From the NCBI RefSeq assembly GCF_965201005.1, contig NZ_OZ241747.1, positions 3,596,001 to 3,660,000 on the forward strand: a stretch of DNA of 64,000 nucleotides, read 5' to 3'. The notes under the pieces are model-generated. The model did no database searches. It was not told the origin of the DNA and was given only the letters and a program-made list of their open reading frames with translations. Each line of letters begins with the position of its first letter. Positions within the stretch are counted from its first letter, which is position 1. The DNA comes from Mucilaginibacter_A sp965201005. GTDB taxonomy: Bacteria > Bacteroidota > Bacteroidia > Sphingobacteriales > Sphingobacteriaceae. The position numbers and the translations under genes were made by a program. Positions 25,754 to 35,084 of the stretch are shown piece after piece.

Positions 25754-26743
25754 TCATTTAATGATATACGGCTCATTTTTTGTCCAACCGATTTCAATGT
25801 TAGACAAATACCAGCTTTTGCCATTATCATTGTTCCCCTGATAAAATAGATAAGTTTTAGCATTGCTATCCTCAAAAATACATGGATGGCCGGATTCGCT
25901 GCTGTTCCAGCTTCCAGGTTTGCCGTTTGGTAAAAATGGTTGGTTAGAAAGCCGTTTCCATACTTTGCCATCGCTGCTTACCGCTACCCCGATTTGTTGC
26001 GGCGCATTGTTGTAATTGCCTGCGTAAAACATATAAAGCTTGTTGTTGCGCTTGATGATACTTGCACCTTCTATACAATTTCCTTCCCAGGGCAAAACAG
26101 GTTTTAAAATGGCCGAATCAACGGCTTGTTTCCAGGTGCTTTTACTAAAATTTGCACCGATTGACGCGCTGGCCACGCCCTGCTTTTGTATCTGCCCGCT
26201 GCTGTCGCGCGTGGCGAAATAGAGAAAGTATTTGTTTTGGAAAGGATAAACTTCGGCATCTATTGCCCGGCCGTTGGTCCATTTTCCGGCAGGATGAAAA
26301 ATCGGGTTGCTTGTATCACGTTTAAAATTTATCCCGTCGGTTGATACGGCATGGCATATTGCATCTTTGGCACCGTTGCCATAAGTTTGGTAAAAAAGAT
26401 GGATTTTACCGTCTTTTAAAATAGCACCGGGCGCGCATAAACCTTTTTGTTCATAAGCGGCAGCAGGCTTGATTTCGCCTATTTTGACCCAATTATACAA
26501 ATCTGTACTTTGGGCGATGCCAATATCCCAGCCAAGCATTCCGTTACTGCTGTTGTTGGAAGCCTTGCGCGAATAATACATCAGGTATTTACCTTTAAAT
26601 TTTACAACTATCGGGTCTTTGGCCAACGAAGTCCCTGCTGTTGTAGTATCGCTGAAATACATGCGCGGCACTTGCGCCCGGCCTGCAACACTTATCAAAA
26701 CCAGGATAAGCAGACTGCACTGTTTTAAAATTTTTATATACAT
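25754..26743 (-). CDS. GH43-like glycosidase, five-bladed propeller
   Basis: 329 residues with a signal peptide ending near GRAQ (residue 23). Repeating blade motifs are visible: KDPIVVKFKGKYLMYYS, CAPGAILKDGKIHLFYQ, DAEVYPFQNKYFLYFA, EGASIIKRNNKLYMFYAG and HPCIFEDSNAKTYLFYQG. These are typical of the GH43/GH117/GH130 propeller glycosidases, where acidic residues at blade starts act in catalysis. It belongs to a run of plant-polysaccharide genes. Confidence 0.85.
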   Translation of the reverse strand: MYIKILKQCSLLILVLISVAGRAQVPRMYFSDTTTAGTSLAKDPIVVKFKGKYLMYYSRKASNNSSNGMLGWDIGIAQSTDLYNWVKIGEIKPAAAYEQKGLCAPGAILKDGKIHLFYQTYGNGAKDAICHAVSTDGINFKRDTSNPIFHPAGKWTNGRAIDAEVYPFQNKYFLYFATRDSSGQIQKQGVASASIGANFSKSTWKQAVDSAILKPVLPWEGNCIEGASIIKRNNKLYMFYAGNYNNAPQQIGVAVSSDGKVWKRLSNQPFLPNGKPGSWNSSESGHPCIFEDSNAKTYLFYQGNNDNGKSWYLSNIEIGWTKNEPYIIK

Positions 26744-26750
26744 GTTAGAA

Positions 26751-26845
26751 CTTGTTTAAACCCCATTCCGCCTAAACTTGACATGCTGTTTTTATGCCGG
26801 TAAAATTGGTGTTAAAGTTGATTTTTTACCTGATAAAAACAGCAT
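26751..26845. repeat. Inverted CTG-type pair with CTTGTTTAAA lead
   Basis: ATGCTGTTTTTATGCC (core 26783-26794) and CTGATAAAAACAGCAT (core 26834-26845). The inner arm reads GGTAAAATTGGTG. CTTGTTTAAAC at 26751-26761 resembles the CCTGTTTAAAT found before three other copies. The right core overlaps the stop codon of the GH43 gene. Confidence 0.75.
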
Positions 26846-28398
26846 CACTTTCTTTTGGCCACCTGCATCCTGAACCAGTTTATATCTACATAACCGCCTG
26901 GCTTTTGGGTTGCATAATTGAACAGGCAGAACTTGTTGCCCGTAAAAACAGATAAATTGAATTTCATGGCAAATTCGTTTCCAAGTTGTTTAAAATTGAT
27001 ATTATCAGTGCTGTAAAAAAACGTGGCATTATCGGTATTGGCATCTACTTTAGCTTGTAAATAAATTTTATTTGAAGCCAGGTTTTCTATTGCGGCGGTT
27101 TCTTGCCCGTTTACCGCCATAACCAAACGTTTTTTTCCGTTTTTCAGTTGCACGGCGATATAGGCATAAGGGTCCTGAAAAATGGCCAATCCTGCCACGT
27201 CGCCTTCTTGTAAATGGCTGACATCAAATTCTGCCGTTCCGGTTGATGCCGGGCCGAACGGCCGTTGGGTCAATGTATTTCGGGCAAGCCTCAGATTGTC
27301 AACTATTTTGCCGGTTTTCAGGCGCAGATAACCTTTCCGTTCCGTAAGCGACCACAAACTATCGTTCGGGTTATGGTTCCAAGCCCATTGTAAACCCAAT
27401 TTGAGTTGGTTAAATTCGTCTGATTTTGGCAAAATGGTAACCGGCCAGCTTTTGCCTACGTTTGGCTTTTTGTAAGTGGTTACCGCTTTGCCGTTTACGC
27501 CAACCATTGGCCAGCCATCAACCCAGGTAACCGGTTGCAGCGTGGGCACACGGCCAATGGCATCTCGATCCTGAAACAAAACCGACCACCATTCGCCCGT
27601 TTGCGTTTGGACCAATGCGCCCTGATGCACGCCTTTTTTTCGGAAACCCATGTCATCTTTCAACACCACTTTTTCTTCGTACGGACCGTAAATATTTTTG
27701 GAACGCATGGCAACCTGGTAGCCGTCGCCGCCGCCATAAGTGCAATACAAATAATAATAACCATTGATTTTGTAAACGTGGCTTCCTTCCAAACCTCCGC
27801 GTTGTTTGCCTTCAAAAATTATGGTATCTTTTGATTTAGGCGATAAATCAGGGTTCACCTCCGTTAAATTAAGTTTTGAATAACCATGTACTATATAGAT
27901 TTTATTGTCGTCATCAAAAAACAAACCGGCATCATAATAAGCTTTTGGTAGTTTGGTCAGCTTCCATGGCCCGGCCGCAGATTTGGCCGTACAAAGAAAC
28001 CCGCCTTCGTCCAGCGTTACAAAAAGGATGTAAAACTGCCCGTTATGATAGCGGATGCTGCTCGCCCATTGGCCATGCGCATAACGTGTTGCGCCCTGCA
28101 TGTTGTACGCCGGATATCCGGGAATCCGCTGAACGGCGTCGCTTAGGTATTTCCAATTAACCAGATCTTTAGATTCCATCACCGGCACGCCCGGAAAATA
28201 GTTCATGGTAGTGGTAACCATATAATAAGTATCACCAACGCGGATCACGTCATTGTCCGGAAAATCGGCCCAAATAATCGGATTGGTATAAGTGCCGTTG
28301 CCGTTGTCTGCCTGTTGCGCATGAACTGGGTTGATAAAAACCAGGATTGATAAAATTAATGCTGAAAATACTTTTGTGCCCAACTTGTAATTTAACAT
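26845..28398 (-). CDS. GH43 beta-xylosidase/arabinosidase
   Basis: 517 residues with a signal peptide (to HAQQ, about 28). The first 310 residues form a GH43 propeller: NPIIWADFPDNDVIRVGDTYYM carries the base aspartate, and GLEGSHVYKINGYYYLYC carries the catalytic glutamate. The C-terminal 190 residues are a beta-sandwich (LGLQWAWNHNPNDSLWSL). This two-domain form is common in xylan- and arabinan-degrading enzymes. Confidence 0.92.
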   Translation of the reverse strand: MLNYKLGTKVFSALILSILVFINPVHAQQADNGNGTYTNPIIWADFPDNDVIRVGDTYYMVTTTMNYFPGVPVMESKDLVNWKYLSDAVQRIPGYPAYNMQGATRYAHGQWASSIRYHNGQFYILFVTLDEGGFLCTAKSAAGPWKLTKLPKAYYDAGLFFDDDNKIYIVHGYSKLNLTEVNPDLSPKSKDTIIFEGKQRGGLEGSHVYKINGYYYLYCTYGGGDGYQVAMRSKNIYGPYEEKVVLKDDMGFRKKGVHQGALVQTQTGEWWSVLFQDRDAIGRVPTLQPVTWVDGWPMVGVNGKAVTTYKKPNVGKSWPVTILPKSDEFNQLKLGLQWAWNHNPNDSLWSLTERKGYLRLKTGKIVDNLRLARNTLTQRPFGPASTGTAEFDVSHLQEGDVAGLAIFQDPYAYIAVQLKNGKKRLVMAVNGQETAAIENLASNKIYLQAKVDANTDNATFFYSTDNINFKQLGNEFAMKFNLSVFTGNKFCLFNYATQKPGGYVDINWFRMQVAKRK

Positions 28399-28440
28399 GT
28401 TCGTATTTTATTGTTGATTTCTGAGAATCCGTTTTTACCA

Positions 28441-28533
28441 ATGCTTCTTTTATCACCTAAAAATTGTTGTCTATTACTTTTTTATATCGATATAAAAATC
28501 TAAACTTGGATTTTATTACCCTAAAAGAAGCAT
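28441..28533. repeat. Inverted pair of iterated words, 93 bp
   Basis: ATGCTTCTTTTATCACC (from 28441) and ACCCTAAAAGAAGCAT (to 28533) with AT-rich inner arms and a central TATCGATATA palindrome. It lies in the gap between two glycosidase genes. Confidence 0.85.
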
Positions 28534-28568
28534 CCAAGTTTAGAATGGATTTTGAAATGTTGCTGAGG

Positions 28569-29672
28569 TCATTCCAAATGCTGCTGTAAATAAGTTTTGG
28601 ATTTTGATTTAGAAATAAAGTCCTTCAACAAATCAATTTCCTGCGAATCATAAGCGGCAAAATCACCGTGAAAAAGATCATGCTGCCATACTTTTGGCAC
28701 CGGGTCTCCCGGCCGGTGCCCCCAGGGAAGATTGGTTTGTGTTTTTCCATTCACCAATCCCCACAACATGCAGCCAATCTTTTCATCATAAAAAACAGCA
28801 AGGTTATTTTGAATGGTCGATCCGTTCGGGCGGTTCATCCATTCGGTATTAATCAACGGGCGGTTATATGTTTTAAGTTCGGCGATATTTTTGATCAAAT
28901 CGTCTTTATTGCCGTAATTATGGAACGAAATGATGTCCGAACCAGCAACTGCTATTTCGTTCAATTGCTTGTTTCCGTTCCAAATATCAACTGTCACCGG
29001 TTGCGAAGGATTGACTTCACGTGCCCAGCGGATCACTTTTTTCAGCAAAGGCAAAGTTGCGGTGCCGAGGCCGCCATTGGTCGGTTCGTTGTACAAATCC
29101 CAGATAAAAACGCGCGGATCATTTTTAAACCTGCCCATCACCGCTTTTACATATTTTTCCAGCCGGAAATGCGTGGTAGAATCGACAACCATGCTGTGGC
29201 CCGGGCTTGGCGACCAGGCCCAGGCGTACCAGCCTTTTAGCGGTTCGGGCTGTTTGCCAACTTTCGGGTCTTGTTCAATCCCAAACACGCAATCATCAAA
29301 GAGTGCAGGCATGAACTTTATTTTGTGCTTGTCGCAAATCGCCATAAACGTGTCCAGGGTTTTGAGGAAATATTGTGGGTCATCTTCATAAACCGCAAAC
29401 TGAAGCACAGCCCGCAAACTGTTCAAGCCCGTTTTTTCGGCTAAAGCCAGCTCTTTATCAATTGCAACGGGATCAAAAGTGGTCTTGTCCCACATGGCCG
29501 TATAATTAATGGCATAAGCCGGAATGTAGTTGAAACCGCAATACCAGGGCTGTTTGTTGTACCATTCCTTTATTTTTTGTTTGGGCCAGCGTGCGTCTTT
29601 TTGTTGCGCGCTTACGTAGGATTTGGGTTGAAATAAAAGGAACAGGCTTATCGCGAGGAAGACTTTTTTCAT
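28569..29672 (-). CDS. GH5-like glycoside hydrolase
   Basis: 367 residues with a signal peptide (to SAQQ, about residue 23). A TIM-barrel enzyme of clan A: acid/base Glu196 in DLYNEPTN and nucleophile Glu277 in LINTEWMNR. NYIPAYAINYTAMW and LNSLRAVLQF are the early strands. It resembles GH5-type enzymes acting on beta-linked polysaccharides, but the substrate cannot be set. It is in line with the GH43 genes on the same strand. Confidence 0.85.
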   Translation of the reverse strand: MKKVFLAISLFLLFQPKSYVSAQQKDARWPKQKIKEWYNKQPWYCGFNYIPAYAINYTAMWDKTTFDPVAIDKELALAEKTGLNSLRAVLQFAVYEDDPQYFLKTLDTFMAICDKHKIKFMPALFDDCVFGIEQDPKVGKQPEPLKGWYAWAWSPSPGHSMVVDSTTHFRLEKYVKAVMGRFKNDPRVFIWDLYNEPTNGGLGTATLPLLKKVIRWAREVNPSQPVTVDIWNGNKQLNEIAVAGSDIISFHNYGNKDDLIKNIAELKTYNRPLINTEWMNRPNGSTIQNNLAVFYDEKIGCMLWGLVNGKTQTNLPWGHRPGDPVPKVWQHDLFHGDFAAYDSQEIDLLKDFISKSKSKTYLQQHLE

Positions 29673-29767
29673 GGTGATGCCGTTTGGCTTTGCGGTCTAT
29701 ATTGATTTGGTTTGATGTTTTAACGAAGTTCCGGTTTTCAGCAAGATGTTTATTTGGGTTTATGCAG

Positions 29768-29779
29768 ATGCTTCTTTTA
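29768..29779 (+). repeat. Iterated word between GH5-like and PhyH genes
   Basis: Exact ATGCTTCTTTTA continuing as TCACCTAAAAAACAGTG. No partner is visible within 150 bp. Confidence 0.85.
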
Positions 29780-29833
29780 TCACCTAAAAAACAGTGAAAC
29801 ATTATTTATACCGATGGCTGATAGATAGCCAAA

Positions 29834-30655
29834 CTACAGTAAAAGCGGGTTAAGTTCGGATGCAACCAATTCGCCAGGTTCTAATCCGCAAAGCCAGCGT
29901 TGCCGGTCGTTTTCCTGATGCTTGTTTTGCGGCTCGGTCACGCACGCGCCATCAGCAATATAAATAACTGTAAATACTTCCCTAACTGTATTTTGCGACT
30001 GATTTCCGGGTGCAGAATGCAGCGTCCAGCCGTAATGCCAGGAAGCATCACCGGCTTTCATGGATTTAGGCCGGTCAACTTCAAAACCTTTGTCTTTTAC
30101 AAACTGCTCCAACATCGCTTCGGATTCATCAGAAATGGCCATGTTCTCTACAAAACCGGCATTTTGCGAACCGGAAGCAAAGGTAAGCATGCCCATTTCG
30201 GCGGTAATATCGATCAAAGGCATCCACATCGTAATCGTATTATTGGTGTCAACCGGCCAGTAATACTGATCCTGGTGCCAGGGCGTGAAACCGCCGCCCG
30301 GCTCTTTATATAAAGCCTGATCGTGATAAATACGCACATTTTGCACGCCGAGCAAATCAGCAGCGATCTTGGCCATCCGTTTGGCCAGCGTAAATTTTTT
30401 TACATTTTCGTCCACTTCCCACAAATTCATAATCTGCAAAAAAGCTTTGCCGTACGTGTCCCGCTCGTCCAGGCTTCTTTTTTCGGTATTATAGCGGTTG
30501 GCTGCTTTGTTGATGACGGTCCGGTAAGCAGAAACTTCATCGGCATTCAAAATCCCGGGGATCAAAACGTGCCCGTTTTTACGAAACCCTTCGATTTGGG
30601 CATCGGTTACCTGTTTGTTGTCCTTTAATTCCGGCAGGTTATCAGTTATTGCCAT
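29834..30655 (-). CDS. Phytanoyl-CoA dioxygenase (PhyH) family oxygenase
   Basis: 273 residues. The Fe(II) site is visible: HQD at 127-129 and His213 in TLHSAPGN, with Arg225 as the 2-oxoglutarate ligand. It should hydroxylate an unknown substrate. It lies inside a glycosidase cluster and may act on a decorated sugar or lipid, but this is only positional inference. Confidence 0.88.
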   Translation of the reverse strand: MAITDNLPELKDNKQVTDAQIEGFRKNGHVLIPGILNADEVSAYRTVINKAANRYNTEKRSLDERDTYGKAFLQIMNLWEVDENVKKFTLAKRMAKIAADLLGVQNVRIYHDQALYKEPGGGFTPWHQDQYYWPVDTNNTITMWMPLIDITAEMGMLTFASGSQNAGFVENMAISDESEAMLEQFVKDKGFEVDRPKSMKAGDASWHYGWTLHSAPGNQSQNTVREVFTVIYIADGACVTEPQNKHQENDRQRWLCGLEPGELVASELNPLLL

Positions 30656-30868
30656 AAAAAATCACTTTGGTTTATTGAGGTTTGAAGGTCTAAATAACTG
30701 TTTATAAAGGACGATTTTAAGGTATAAATTGGAATTTTATTGGTTTATGTTATCCTTTTTATAGAAAAAAGATCAGTATGTGCGAAAATATGAACTTATC
30801 AGGGCATTTTGGGTAAAACCGTTTTTTTACCGTTGGGGAAATTTTCTCAAAAAGAACTCATCGGTCAT

Positions 30869-30876
30869 TACCTTTG
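30869..30876 (+). promoter_or_regulatory. -7 box of the third GH43 gene
   Basis: TACCTTTG fits TAnnTTTG and lies 22 bp before the start codon at 30899. The -33 region is not clear. It supports the start I chose over an upstream ATG at 30809. Confidence 0.55.
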
Positions 30877-30898
30877 CGCTACCAAAACCTTGATAAAC

Positions 30899-31897
30899 AT
30901 GAAAAATTTGTTCCTGATTATTTTTTCTTTAGGCATTTTCCCGTTTATGGATTTTGCAAATGCGGAACAGGCAAACGCCGGTCATTACCATGAAACCAAG
31001 ATGGCCACAGACACAATTTACCTTGCCGACCCAACCATTTTTTTGGATAAAGGGATTTATTATCTGTACGGAACAGGCAGCAACCAGGGTTTTCCGGTCT
31101 ATCAATCTTCTGATTTAAAAAATTGGACCGAACCTTCGGGCAAAACAAATGGTTTGGCACTTTTTAAAGGCGATGCTTACGGAAACGGCGGTTTTTGGGC
31201 ACCACAGGTTTTTAAAAACGGCCGTACTTATTATATGGTTTATACAGCTGATGAACATATTGCCATAGCAGAAAGCGACAGTCCGTTGGGGCCGTTTAAG
31301 CAAAAAGAAATTAAAGTATTATCTGGCGTGGGAAAGCAGATTGATCCTTTTGTTTTCCGTGACGAAGACGGTAAATCTTACTTATATTACGTGCGTTTGA
31401 GCGAAGGCAACCGGATTTTTGTGGCCCGTATGAAAGACGATTTTTCTGATATTTTACCAGAAACCGCAAAAGAGTGCATTACAGCAACCCAGGATTGGGA
31501 AAATACAGCCAAATCGCCTTGGCCGGTCACCGAAGGGCCAACGGTTTTTAAAAAGGGCAATCTTTATTATTTGTTTTATTCGGCCAATGATTTTCGTAAC
31601 CCGGATTATGCCGTAGGTTATGCAACCGCCCGATCGCCTTTTGGCCCCTGGAAAAAGTCTGATCAAAACCCAATCATCAGCAAAAACCTGTTAAAAATAA
31701 ACGGGACCGGCCACGGCGATTTCTTTAAAGACAAAAAAGGAAACATGGAATACGTTTTTCACACGCACCATTCCAACGTTCAAGTATCGCCGCGGGCAAC
31801 GGGCTTGATCCGGGTAAAATTTGTAAAAAATGCTTTGGGCAGTTACGATGTGGTAGCCGACGCGTCCAGCTTTAGGTTTTTGATGCGGAAAAAATAA
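30899..31897 (+). CDS. GH43-family glycosidase
   Basis: 332 residues from the ATG at 30899, which opens a signal peptide (MKNLFLIIFSLGIFPFMDFA). An upstream in-frame ATG would put 30 residues before it and lies ahead of the promoter. Blade motifs: ADPTIFLDKGIYYLYGTG (base Asp), YGNGGFWAPQVFKNGRTYYMVYT, IDPFVFRDEDGKSYLYYV and VTEGPTVFKKGNLYYLFYS (acid Glu). Likely an arabinanase or xylosidase. It is divergent from the minus-strand glycosidase genes. Confidence 0.9.
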   Translation: MKNLFLIIFSLGIFPFMDFANAEQANAGHYHETKMATDTIYLADPTIFLDKGIYYLYGTGSNQGFPVYQSSDLKNWTEPSGKTNGLALFKGDAYGNGGFWAPQVFKNGRTYYMVYTADEHIAIAESDSPLGPFKQKEIKVLSGVGKQIDPFVFRDEDGKSYLYYVRLSEGNRIFVARMKDDFSDILPETAKECITATQDWENTAKSPWPVTEGPTVFKKGNLYYLFYSANDFRNPDYAVGYATARSPFGPWKKSDQNPIISKNLLKINGTGHGDFFKDKKGNMEYVFHTHHSNVQVSPRATGLIRVKFVKNALGSYDVVADASSFRFLMRKK

Positions 31898-32380
31898 TCA
31901 GCTTTTATGGATCGTTTTGTTGCGATCGAGACAACACCTGATGCTGTTTTTATGGCCATAAAGTTGCTGACGGATTTCAGGACGCTACAAAAAGCAGTTC
32001 TTGCCCTATCGCCTCTTCATATTTTCATAAGAATAAGCTTTCGACGTCAAAAAAATAAATAATTAAAGCCATTAAAAATCAATTTTATCTCCTGAAAATC
32101 AATTTTGTAAAGACTTATTTAGTAACGGCTCTTCCAAAACAATTTAAATGATTACCTGATTACTGAAACCAACTTTACTATGCTTCTTTTATCGGCATAA
32201 AATTGGAAAAGCAAGATTTATGGGCCTAAAAGAAGTAGGGTGATATTTTTTCGACATAAACTCAAACATGCTTCTAATATTAGAATAATTAACATTGATT
32301 TAAAAAATTGATAATCAACAAAATAACTACCTAAAACAACGTATAGAATTGTATATCTTTTTAAGAAATTATCCAACTGA
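31898..32380. other. Gene-free region upstream of era, with repeat words
   Basis: About 480 bp without a supported gene. It contains ATGCTGTTTTTA (31941-31952), ATGCTTCTTTTA (32180-32191), TAAAAGAAGTAG (32227-32238) and a partial ATGCTTCTA (32268-32276). The rest is AT-rich and featureless to me. Confidence 0.65.
32180..32238. repeat. Short inverted pair of iterated words
   Basis: ATGCTTCTTTTATCGGCATAAAATT (core 32180-32191 plus arm) and TAAAAGAAGTAG (32227-32238); the outer distance is 59 bp. The right copy is degenerate at its end. Confidence 0.7.
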
Positions 32381-32412
32381 AAAAGCCTGTCAGAATAATC
32401 TGACAGGCTTTT
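32381..32412 (-). terminator. Terminator of the initiator tRNA gene
   Basis: A 14-bp perfect stem (32381-32394 with 32399-32412) and a 4-base loop, 11 bp beyond the tRNA 3' end on the minus strand and followed by T residues in that direction. Confidence 0.85.
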
Positions 32413-32422
32413 ATTTTTAAGG

Positions 32423-32495
<73 letters not shown>

Positions 32496-32578
32496 CTGTT
32501 TTTGTTTTCCCTCCGGCCATAAACCCCGAAAGCCTTTCCAGTGTCTCAATTTTTGATATTGTTTCCCTGATTGCACTG

Positions 32579-32610
32579 CAAAGATATAATTCGTTCCTTT
32601 GCAGTCCAAA
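32579..32610 (-). promoter_or_regulatory. Consensus promoter of the initiator tRNA
   Basis: On the minus strand TTTG (32610-32607), a 20-bp spacer and TATCTTTG (32586-32579) match the Bacteroidota promoter fully. An opposing promoter for era (TTG at 32572-32574, N20, TTCCTTTG) overlaps it on the plus strand, with one mismatch in its -7 box. Confidence 0.85.
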
Positions 32611-32630
32611 TATATTTTTAATTTTTTTCA

Positions 32631-33509
32631 ATGGGTCATCAGGCAGGATTTGTAAGCATCATCGGGAAACCCAACGCCGGGAAATCAACTTTGATGAACG
32701 CGCTGGTTGGCGAAAAGATGTCGGTCATCACTTCCAAAGCCCAAACCACACGCCACCGGATTTTGGGGATTGTGAACGATGAAAACTACCAGATCGTTTT
32801 TTCTGACACGCCGGGCATCATCAAACCGCATTATGCTTTGCAGGAAAGCATGATGCACCAGGTAGAAGGCTCAATTGTGGATGCGGATTTGATTTTGCTG
32901 ATGACCGATATCAACGAGCAGCACGACGAACAGGATGTGCTGGAAAAACTGGAAGGTTCGCAGGCACCATTGATCGTTTTAATCAACAAAATAGATCAGA
33001 GCGACGAAGAAACCGTGATGCAAAAAATTGCTTACTGGCAGGAAAAACTTCAGCCAAAAGCGGTTTATGCCATTTCGGCTTTACACCTACAAGACATTGC
33101 TTCTTTTATCGGTACAATTTTGGCGTACATGCCCGAGCATCCGCCGTATTACGAAAAAGATTTTTTAACAGATCGTAACGACCGTTTTTTTGCTTCGGAA
33201 ATTATCCGCGAAAAAATATTTAAAAATTACAAAAAGGAAATCCCTTACAGTACCGAAGTGATTATCACGGCTTTTAAGGAAGATGAAAAAATATACCGCA
33301 TTAGTTCGGAAATTATTGTGGAGCGCGATTCGCAAAAAAACATTTTGATTGGCCCGGGCGGCGCAATGCTGAAAAAAATTGGCACTTATGCCCGGAAAGA
33401 TATGGAAGAATTTTTTCAGCGCAAAGTTTTCCTCGAAATGTTTGTCAAAGTAATCCCCGACTGGCGCAGCAAAAAAAATTACCTGAAACAATTCGGGTAC
33501 GAAGAATAA
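32631..33509 (+). CDS. era: GTPase Era
   Basis: Era binds 16S rRNA and guides 30S assembly. 292 residues: G1 at GKPNAGKST (12-20), G3 DTPGI in the first 65 residues, G4 NKID near 120, and a C-terminal KH domain with ERDSQKNILIGPGGAMLKKIG. A near-copy of the iterated word (TGCTTCTTTTATC, 33098-33110) encodes A-S-F-I in the switch to the KH domain. It is followed by der. Confidence 0.96.
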   Translation: MGHQAGFVSIIGKPNAGKSTLMNALVGEKMSVITSKAQTTRHRILGIVNDENYQIVFSDTPGIIKPHYALQESMMHQVEGSIVDADLILLMTDINEQHDEQDVLEKLEGSQAPLIVLINKIDQSDEETVMQKIAYWQEKLQPKAVYAISALHLQDIASFIGTILAYMPEHPPYYEKDFLTDRNDRFFASEIIREKIFKNYKKEIPYSTEVIITAFKEDEKIYRISSEIIVERDSQKNILIGPGGAMLKKIGTYARKDMEEFFQRKVFLEMFVKVIPDWRSKKNYLKQFGYEE

Positions 33510-33511
33510 GT

Positions 33512-33585
33512 ATTGGTTGTCAATTGTTAGTTTCGAGTTGTCAGTTCTACTCGTACAAATGGCAACCGGCAACTAAAAACACAAC
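33512..33585. repeat. GTTGTCAGTT/GGCAACCGGCAACT 5' repeat before der
   Basis: Near-repeats of AGTTGTCAGTT followed by GGCAACCGGCAACT, ending just before the der start codon. The same family lies in reverse orientation before metH (38563-38628). Confidence 0.6.
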
Positions 33586-33592
33586 AACAAAA

Positions 33593-34894
33593 ATGAGTAA
33601 TATAGTAGCCATAGTTGGCCGCCCCAACGTAGGCAAATCCACTTTATATAACAGATTGACCGAGAGCCGCAAAGCCATTGTTGATGATTACAGCGGCGTA
33701 ACCCGCGACCGGCATTATGGTCATGCCGAGTGGCTGAACCGTACTTTTACCGTAATTGATACCGGCGGCTATGTGGCCAATTCGGAGGATGTTTTTGAAG
33801 CAGCCATCCGCGAGCAAGTGGTTATCGCCATTGAAGAAGCAACCGTAATTTTATTTATGGTGGATGTTACCACTGGCATTACCGATCTGGACGATGACAT
33901 TGCAACGGTCCTCCGCAGAAGCAAAAAACCGGTGCATGTAGTTGTAAACAAGGTAGATAATACTGCCAGGTACGATGAAACCAGCACTTTTTACGGTTTG
34001 GGTTTAGGCGAGATTTTCCCGATCTCTTCCATGACGGGTTCCGGAACGGGAGAACTGCTGGACGAAGTAGTGAAAGGTTTTGACGACGAAGAAGTTGAAG
34101 AAAACGGCCTGCCAAAATTTGCCATTGTTGGCCGCCCGAACGTGGGCAAATCCTCTTTAATCAATTCGCTGATTGGCCAGGAGCGTAATATTGTAACACC
34201 GATTGCCGGCACCACGCGCGATTCGATTCATATCCATTACAATCAGTTCGGCCATAATTTTATGCTGATTGATACCGCAGGCCTTCGTAAAAAAACCAAA
34301 GTACACGAAAACATCGAGTTTTATTCCGTCATGCGAACGATTAAAGCTTTGGAAGAAGCAGACGTGGTTTTGATCATGATCGATGCGGTTGAAGGCATGG
34401 AAAGCCAGGACGTGAACATCTTTCATCTCGCCGAAAAAAACAAAAAAGGCGTGGTAATTTTGGTGAACAAGTGGGATTTGATCGAAAAAAACAACAAAAC
34501 CACCAAAGTTTTTGAAGAACAGATCAAACAAAAACTGGCACCGTTTACCGATGTGCCGATTGTTTTTACTTCGGTTACCGAAAAACAACGGATTTTTAAA
34601 GCGATAGAAGCAGCAACCAAAGTTTATGAAAACCGGAAGAAAAAAATCCCGACATCAAAATTAAACGAAGTGATGTTGCCGCTGATCGAAGCTTTCCCTC
34701 CGCCTTCTTTAAAAGGAAAATTCGTGAAAATTAAGTACGTAACACAAATTGTTGGCACGTCGCCCATGTTTGCGTTTTTCTGCAATTTGCCGCAATATAT
34801 CAAAGAACCTTACAAGCGTTTTATTGAGAACAAACTGCGGGAAAATTTTGATTTTGAAGGCGTTCCGGTGCAGATATTTTTCCGGCAGAAGTAA
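33593..34894 (+). CDS. der: GTPase Der (EngA)
   Basis: 433 residues from the ATG at 33593 (MSNIVAIVGRPNVGKST). An upstream in-frame ATG runs through the repeat DNA and is unlikely. Two GTPase domains in tandem (GRPNVGKST at 9-17 and GRPNVGKSS in the middle) and a C-terminal KH-like domain give the normal length. Der acts in 50S ribosome assembly. The last 25 codons and stop recur at 35881-35958 with eight differences, all synonymous, so the 3' end of this gene may be an acquired version. Confidence 0.96.
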   Translation: MSNIVAIVGRPNVGKSTLYNRLTESRKAIVDDYSGVTRDRHYGHAEWLNRTFTVIDTGGYVANSEDVFEAAIREQVVIAIEEATVILFMVDVTTGITDLDDDIATVLRRSKKPVHVVVNKVDNTARYDETSTFYGLGLGEIFPISSMTGSGTGELLDEVVKGFDDEEVEENGLPKFAIVGRPNVGKSSLINSLIGQERNIVTPIAGTTRDSIHIHYNQFGHNFMLIDTAGLRKKTKVHENIEFYSVMRTIKALEEADVVLIMIDAVEGMESQDVNIFHLAEKNKKGVVILVNKWDLIEKNNKTTKVFEEQIKQKLAPFTDVPIVFTSVTEKQRIFKAIEAATKVYENRKKKIPTSKLNEVMLPLIEAFPPPSLKGKFVKIKYVTQIVGTSPMFAFFCNLPQYIKEPYKRFIENKLRENFDFEGVPVQIFFRQK

Positions 34895-34941
34895 TAGGAA
34901 ATTTCCCTATTTGACTTTGGAAAATTAAATTCAAAAATTAT

Positions 34942-34972
34942 TTTGCTTTTTATAACTTTATAATTACTTTTG
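34942..34972 (+). promoter_or_regulatory. Consensus promoter of the inserted gene
   Basis: TTTG (34942-34945), a 19-bp spacer and TACTTTTG (34965-34972) match the Bacteroidota consensus without mismatch. Transcription should begin near 34979, about 105 bp before the start codon. Confidence 0.85.
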
Positions 34973-35005
34973 AGGTATAAATTTATAAAAAACACAAAGA
35001 CTTCA

Positions 35006-35027
35006 TGGGTCTATCCATGAAACTATA
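35006..35027 (+). ncRNA. Leader hairpin upstream of the DUF3825-like gene
   Basis: TTCATGG and CCATGAA form a 7-bp stem around a short loop, inside the leader made from the promoter at 34942-34972. With the terminator that follows it may form a short stable RNA. Confidence 0.45.
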
Positions 35028-35044
35028 AACAAAAAAAGTATATA

Positions 35045-35074
35045 AAAGCCTCCATTAGGGGGCTTTATTTTTTT
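35045..35074 (+). terminator. Intrinsic terminator inside the leader of the inserted gene
   Basis: AAAGCCTCC pairs with GGGGGCTTT (9 bp, one G-U) around ATTA and is followed by A and seven T. It lies between the consensus promoter and the start codon at 35085, so full transcription of the gene requires read-through, or the leader is an independent RNA of about 95 nt. Confidence 0.75.
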
Positions 35075-35084
35075 ATAAAATAAT

